DNA from: a virus
DNA length: 24,249 bases
Strand: one strand, 5' to 3'
Virus record (IMG/VR): IMGVR_UViG_3300026078_000087
Location: 1-24,249 of that record
The position numbers and the translations under genes were made by a program. A model generated the notes under the pieces. The model had not been told where the DNA came from. It was given only the letters and a program-made list of their open reading frames with translations, and ran no database searches. The stretch's first letter is position 1. The number at the start of each line of letters is the position of its first letter. This document shows positions 20,173-24,249 of this stretch, piece after piece.

Positions 20173-20787
20173 ATGACAGATAATCTCCGCGCCTATTCGG
20201 TTTTCCAGGTCAAAGCCATTGATGCCGCGAAGCGCACGTTTACGGGCTTGGCGACAACGCCGGCCGTTGATCGCGTTGGCGATACCATCGATCCGCTTGG
20301 GGCGACCTTTCAAAATCCTGTCACGCTACTTCACCAGCATGAACATGACGAGCCGATTGGCTAGGCCATTTTTGGCAAGCCGACCGCGAAGGGTATTCCG
20401 TTCACTGCAACAATCCCGCAGACCGATACATTGCCGGATTGCGAGCTGAAGGATCGATTGGATACCGCATGGGGCGAAATTGAGCTAGGTATTGTTCGCG
20501 CCGTTAGCATCGGCTTCCGGCCGCTGAAGTATGCGTTCAACGATAACGGCGGCGTCGAATATCAAGAGTATGAGGTATATGAGCTTAGCCCTGTCTCTGT
20601 GCCATGCAACCAGGAAGCCATCATCACATCCATTAAAACAATGGACAAAGCTCTATCCCGCGATGTCGTAGATAAGCTGAAACAATTCGACAGCGCTCCG
20701 GCGAAAGTCCAGAAACACATCAAGCATGCAATCCCGTTAGTAACGGGTGCGCGAATTCCGAAGGGCGCGGTTTCGCTCAAGAAATAA
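20173..20787 (+). CDS. Prohead (HK97-like) protease, recoded (TAG at codon 64)
   Basis: 204 aa from ATG 20173 with TAG 20362-20364 read as Gln. The HK97 prohead protease pattern is present: TGLATTPAVDRVGDTIDP, catalytic His region LLHQHEHDEPIG-Q-AIFG, and the catalytic Ser in RAVSIGFRP (S112), then VYELSPVSVP. The Gln follows H-D-x-P-I-G, where families have a short strand after the His. A stop here would leave only the His without Ser. It trims the capsid delta domain during maturation. Basic C-terminal tail. Confidence 0.93.
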
Positions 20788-20803
20788 TTCATACGCGGAC
20801 ATC

Positions 20804-20824
20804 GCCCCCCTTTGCTGCGGGGGC
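20804..20824 (+). other. GC hairpin between protease and capsid genes
   Basis: GCCCCC (20804-20809) pairs with GGGGGC (20819-20824). No U-run follows; may act as an RNA processing or stability element just ahead of the highly expressed capsid gene. Confidence 0.35.
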
Positions 20825-20859
20825 CACAAGGCCGCAAACCAACTAAAAGGAAATTCAAC

Positions 20860-22293
20860 ATGGCAGGTAAGACGTTTGCAGAGCAGATTGCCGATCTCAA
20901 GGCGACTCGCGAGAGCAAGACCAATGAAATGAACGCCTTCGCTTAGAAGTCGTTGGATGAGAATCGTTCGATGGATGAGGCCGAGGCCGAGGCTTTCGAC
21001 ACTCTCGAAAATGAAATCAAGCGCATTGACGGCGATATCGCTCGCCTGACGCGTCTTGAGAAGATCAACGCCGAGAAGGCCGTGCCGGTTGCTGGCTTGA
21101 AACCGGAAGATGCGATCAAGGCCCGCGAGGGCGTGACGGTCAAGAATACGCAGAAGCTTGAGCCGGGCGTCGAGTTTGCCCGTTATGCGATGTGTCTGGC
21201 TGCGGCCAAGGGTGACGTCGGTCGCGCGTTCAACATCGCTAAGAGCCAGATCCCGCAAACCGATCGTGTCGTCAATGCGTTGAAGTTCCAGGCCGAAACA
21301 GGCCAGAGCTTTGAAGCGCTTATCAAGTCCAACGTCAACGCCGGCACGACCACGGATGCGACCTGGGCCTCGCCGCTCGTCAACTATCAGATTTTCACGG
21401 CTGACTTCGTCGAATATCTGCGTCCGCAAACCATCGTTGGCAAGTTCGGTCAGGGTGCGATTCCATCGCTGCGTAATATCCCGTTCAATGTCCGAATTGC
21501 TGGTCAGACTTCGGGCGGCGCGGGCTACTGGGTTGGTCAGGGCGCGCCGAAACCGCTCACCAAATTTGATTACAACGCGACGAATCTGACCTGGGCCAAG
21601 GTGGCCGCGATCTCGGTCATCACGGATGAACTGATCCGCTTCAGCAATCCGTCTGCCGAGGCGCTTGTACGCAATGGCTTGGTGGATGCACTGCGCGAAC
21701 GTCTGGATATCGACTTCATCGATCCGGGTAAGGCCGCGGTTGCGAATGTTTCTCCGGCGTCGATCACCAATGGTGTTGCGGCAATCAGCTCCAGCGGTTC
21801 GGATGAAGCGCATGTCCGCGCTGACCTTCGCGCTCTCTGGGCGCCGTTCATTGCGGCGAACATCGCCCCGACTACTGCGGTCTACATCATGTCTTCGACT
21901 ACGGCCCTTGCCCTGTCGCTCATGGTCAATGCCCTGGGTCAGCGCGCGTTCCCAGACATTTCGATGAACGGTGGCACGCTGCTCGGTATTCCGGTCATTG
22001 TGTCGGAATACGCAAAGAACACGGGCGGTTCCGCTGGCGGCCTCGTCATCTTGGCGAACGCTTCGGATATCTGGCTGGCAGATGACGGCGGCTTCACTCT
22101 GGATGCGAGCCGTGAGGCTTCGCTGCAGATGGACGATGCGCCGAGCGTCAATAGCGCCACCGGCACCGAATCGCAGCTCGTCTCGATGTTCCAGACGAAC
22201 AGCGTGGCTCTGCGTGCGGAGCGTTTCATCAACTGGCAGAAGCGTCGCAGCGCTGCCGTGTCGTATCTCGACGCGGTGACCTGGGGTAGCTGA
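20860..22293 (+). CDS. Major capsid protein (HK97 fold), recoded (TAG at codon 29)
   Basis: ATG 20860 with AAGGA upstream gives 477 aa read through TAG 20944-20946. The N-terminal 100 residues are the helical delta/scaffold region (EQIADLKATRESKTNEMNAF-Q-KSLDENRSMDEAEAEAFD), cleaved by the protease. The body carries HK97 features: LKFQAETGQSFEALIK, FGQGAIPSLRNIPFNVR, GYWVGQGAPKPLTKFD, TKFDYNATNLTWAKVAAI, VNALGQRAFPDI and the late LFQ-type VSMFQTNSVALRAERFINW. Termination at the TAG would leave 28 aa of scaffold. The most abundant phage protein thus depends on UAG decoding. Confidence 0.95.
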
Positions 22294-22306
22294 GTAAGTT
22301 GAATTG

Positions 22307-22337
22307 GGTGCGGCTCCTAACGGGGCCGCACCATTTT
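22307..22337 (+). terminator. Intrinsic terminator/attenuator after the capsid gene
   Basis: An 11-bp stem GGTGCGGCTCC/GGGGCCGCACC (one G-U) with the tetraloop TAAC spans 22307-22332 and is followed by ATTTT. It lies just after the capsid gene. Partial termination would make capsid transcripts more abundant than those of downstream genes. Confidence 0.7.
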
Positions 22338-22346
22338 GGAGGGATG

Positions 22347-22652
22347 ATGAGCAGAGTTCCAATAAAAATTACTCGTGCGTTTCGCGGTAATGCGGTTGGC
22401 AGCGAAATGCGGGTTTCGGCGCACGAGGCGCGGTTTCTTGTGCTATCCAATCACGCGCAATACATCACCACGGCATTGACGCCGGAGAAGCCGCCAGTTG
22501 CTGTTGCGGTAGTCGATACGGTCGCCGAATCGGCGGAAGTTGCCGAAGAGACTAATGCCGGCAGCGAAGAAGAATCCGATGGCGTCGAAATCTCGCCGCG
22601 CACCGGCCTTCCTAAGCGGCAATATCGCCGTCGCGATTTGACTGCGGAGTGA
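22347..22652 (+). CDS. Hypothetical head protein
   Basis: 101 aa from the second of two ATGs (22347), four bases after GGAGG. The N-terminal half is a small beta domain (SRVPIKITRAFRGNAVGSEM), then an acidic Ala/Glu-rich linker and a basic tail (LPKRQYRRRDLTAE). Such proteins often follow the capsid gene. Function unknown; may be a decoration or connector-associated protein. Confidence 0.6.
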   Translation: MSRVPIKITRAFRGNAVGSEMRVSAHEARFLVLSNHAQYITTALTPEKPPVAVAVVDTVAESAEVAEETNAGSEEESDGVEISPRTGLPKRQYRRRDLTAE

Positions 22653-22873
22653 AGATGAAGGTGATCTGCGGCTATGCTTTGGCGTTTGCTGCGCAAGTGC
22701 GCCGCATTGCCCTATCGCCGATTACTTGGGTGCTCGCCCTTTTCGTGGCTGGCGGCGCACAAATCACGCACGGCATCGCACTCGCTGCCGGAGTTCCTTA
22801 TGGCTGGATTTGTGCTGGCCTATTTTGCCTCGCCATGGCGTATTTGATCGTAAGAGGCGTGCGGAATGCCTGA
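22649..22873 (+). CDS. Small membrane protein
   Basis: 74 aa from GTG 22649 (GTGA overlap) or 72 aa from ATG 22655. Two or three hydrophobic segments (VICGYALAFAAQVRRIAL, ITWVLALFVAGGAQ, GWICAGLFCLAMAYLIV). It overlaps the portal start by 8 nt. Unknown role. Confidence 0.5.
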   Translation: MKMKVICGYALAFAAQVRRIALSPITWVLALFVAGGAQITHGIALAAGVPYGWICAGLFCLAMAYLIVRGVRNA

Positions 22874-24249
22874 CATTTTTCAAGCGCTTGGCGGGCTGGT
22901 GAAGTCCGTACCGGGTAGCCTATAGTCGGTCGATAGTCGCGGCTGGCTCCCGCTTGTGCGCGAACCATTTCCCGGCGCATGGCAACAAAACGCATCGCAG
23001 ACGGTAGATGGACAATTGTCCTACTACGCGGCATATGCATGCGTCACATTGATTTCAAATGACTTCGGTAAATTGCGTCCTCGCCTTGTCGAAAAACGCG
23101 GGAACATCTGGAAGGAAACGACGAGTTCGGCATTTTCGCCAGTCATTCGCAAACCGAATCGCTATCAGAACCATATCCAGTTTAAGGAATGGTGGGCGAT
23201 GAGCAAGTTGGTTTTCGGAAATACGTATGCCCTGCTTGAGCGCGATGCTCGCGGCATCGTGGTTCAGCAATACATTCTCGATGCTCGCCGCGTTTTGCCA
23301 CTCGTTGCGCCAGATGGCCAGGTCTACTATCAGCTTCACACGGATAACCTTTCCGGTGTTACGGAAGAAATCCTAGTTCCGGCATCAGAGATCATCCATG
23401 ACCGGATGAACTGTCTGTTTCATCCGCTGGTCGGCATCTCGCCGCTATACGCTGCCGGCGTACCTTCGGCGCAGGGTATCGCGATCCAGAATTCCAGCCG
23501 TAGTTTTTTTGCGAATGGTGCGCGTCCATCTGGCGTGCTGACTGCGCCCGGTCAAATCGGCCAGGAAACCGCTGACCGCCTGAAGCTGGCATGGGAAGAA
23601 AAATTTACCGGTGTGAATTCCGGCAAGATCGCCGTACTCGGCGATGGCTTGAAGTATGAACCGATGGTCATGACGAGCGCCGATGCGCAACTCATCGAAT
23701 AGTTGAAAATGACCGCGGAAATGGTCTGCGCCGCCTTCCATGTTCCAGCGTTCAAGGTGGGTATCGGCCAGATGCCGACCTATCAAAATGGGGAAGTACT
23801 GAATCAGATCTATTATTCGGACTGCCTGCAATCTTTGATCGAGGAATACGAGATTTGTCAGGATGAAGGGCTTGGTATTGGCGAGGCGGTCACTATCAAC
23901 GGGCGCAGCACACAACTAGGCGTTGACCTCGACTTGCGCGGTCTGTTCCGCATGGATACGGCGACATAGATGCGCACGCTTGGCGAGGGGGTGAAAGGTT
24001 CCATCCTGACCGTCAACGAAGCGCGCGAGGAGATGGATCGCGACAAGATTGCCGGCGGTGATACGGTATATATGCAGCAGCAGAACTTTAGCCTCGAAGC
24101 GCTCGCCAAGCGCGATTCCCTGCCCAATCCATTTGTCATCGATCGTCCGACCGCAAACCCCGACCCATCTGTTAGCGGGCCTCCGGCGAACGCCGATCCG
24201 AACCAAGACCAGGCGACCGGAAAGGCTTTCGCCTATGACGTGCAAAAAG
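22866..24249 (+). CDS. Portal protein, recoded (3 internal TAGs), 3' end outside window
   Basis: ATG 22866 opens a frame that continues to the window edge (461 codons) when TAGs at 22923-22925, 23700-23702 and 23967-23969 (codons 20, 279, 368) are read as Gln. It shows HK97-like portal features: YYAAYACVTLISNDFGKLRP, WWAMSKLVFGNTYALLER, VPASEIIHDRMN, LVGISPLYAAG, FFANGARPSGVL, then SADAQLIE-Q-LKMTAEMVCAAFHVP and RMDTAT-Q-MRTLGEGVKG. The DAQxxE-x-x-K-x5-I/V-x3-F-x-V-P segment is a highly conserved portal motif, and its continuity across the TAG is decisive. The portal forms the DNA channel and joins head to tail. Order after capsid is unusual but seen. Confidence 0.95.

Noticed and set aside
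20737-22362. 541-codon open frame on the minus strand over the capsid gene
   Set aside because: It is the antisense shadow of the major capsid protein; composition is low in conserved motifs and the plus-strand gene is certain.
9666-24249. The TAGs as mutations in a decaying prophage
   Set aside because: All frameshifts are absent, only TAG (never TGA or TAA) interrupts genes, motifs continue in register, and an amber-reading tRNA is present; decay would give mixed stops and indels.
9666-24249. TAG coding for pyrrolysine or another amino acid
   Set aside because: No pylS-like gene is visible in the window, the tRNA is not of the unusual PylT shape, and several sites match Gln in family motifs. 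Another amino acid is not fully excluded at poorly conserved sites.
1-24249. CRISPR array or IS element
   Set aside because: No regular direct repeats with spacers and no transposase with terminal inverted repeats were seen.

Overview
This window is a stretch of a tailed double-stranded DNA bacteriophage or prophage with an HK97-type head. Gene order runs repressor and divergent promoter, replication, nucleases and DNA modification, an RNA-rich interval, lysis, tRNAs, terminase, protease, capsid and portal. The base composition looks moderately GC-rich. Shine-Dalgarno sites, a DnaB-type helicase, a two-component spanin and a SAR-type lysozyme suggest a Gram-negative, probably proteobacterial host; the host itself is inferred, not shown.

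The main discovery is that UAG is not a stop codon here. Fifteen in-frame TAG codons interrupt twelve genes from about 9.7 kb to the right edge: a VRR-type nuclease, an HTH protein, two small proteins, an HNH endonuclease, holin, lysozyme, Rz, large terminase, prohead protease, major capsid protein and portal (three). Reading TAG as glutamine restores full-length proteins with family-typical motifs. The clearest case is the lysozyme, where it keeps the E-x8-D-x5-T catalytic spacing. No gene I call needs TAG as terminator; all end in TGA or TAA. A tRNA cluster (16.5-17.0 kb) encodes a tRNA with anticodon CTA, a UAG reader, next to a tRNA-Gln(TTG). The genes left of 9.67 kb (repressor, replication, helicases, methyltransferases) contain no in-frame TAG. 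Many late TAGs lie in the first 35 codons, so without the suppressor the late proteins would be tiny fragments. This looks like a genetic-code gate on late gene expression.

Layout: 1-470 (minus) CI-like repressor; 471-587 operator/promoter region with repeated motifs; 588-9669 a tightly packed early operon, mostly joined by 4-nt ATGA-type overlaps, with a CII-like regulator, HNH nuclease, replication initiator with embedded phased repeats (candidate origin), DnaB-like helicase, SPOUT RNA methyltransferase, SF2 helicase, an intein-containing DNA methyltransferase, a Ref-like nuclease and a possible NinB-like protein; 9666-11276 recoded accessory genes; 11277-11922 an ORF-less block, densely hairpinned, ending in a tRNA-like element (candidate large structured phage RNA); 11923-13421 small membrane protein, DUF5664-like protein and metallophosphatase; 13418-15164 lysis cassette; 15161-16505 small genes; 16512-17014 six tRNAs; 17031-17910 small genes and HNH; 17987-24249 packaging and head genes, the portal running off the right edge.

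Recoding of UAG to glutamine with a phage suppressor tRNA is known from metagenomic phages such as crAss-like and Lak groups. Here it appears in a compact, lambdoid-style phage with a repressor region, combined with a methyltransferase intein and a possible large ncRNA.
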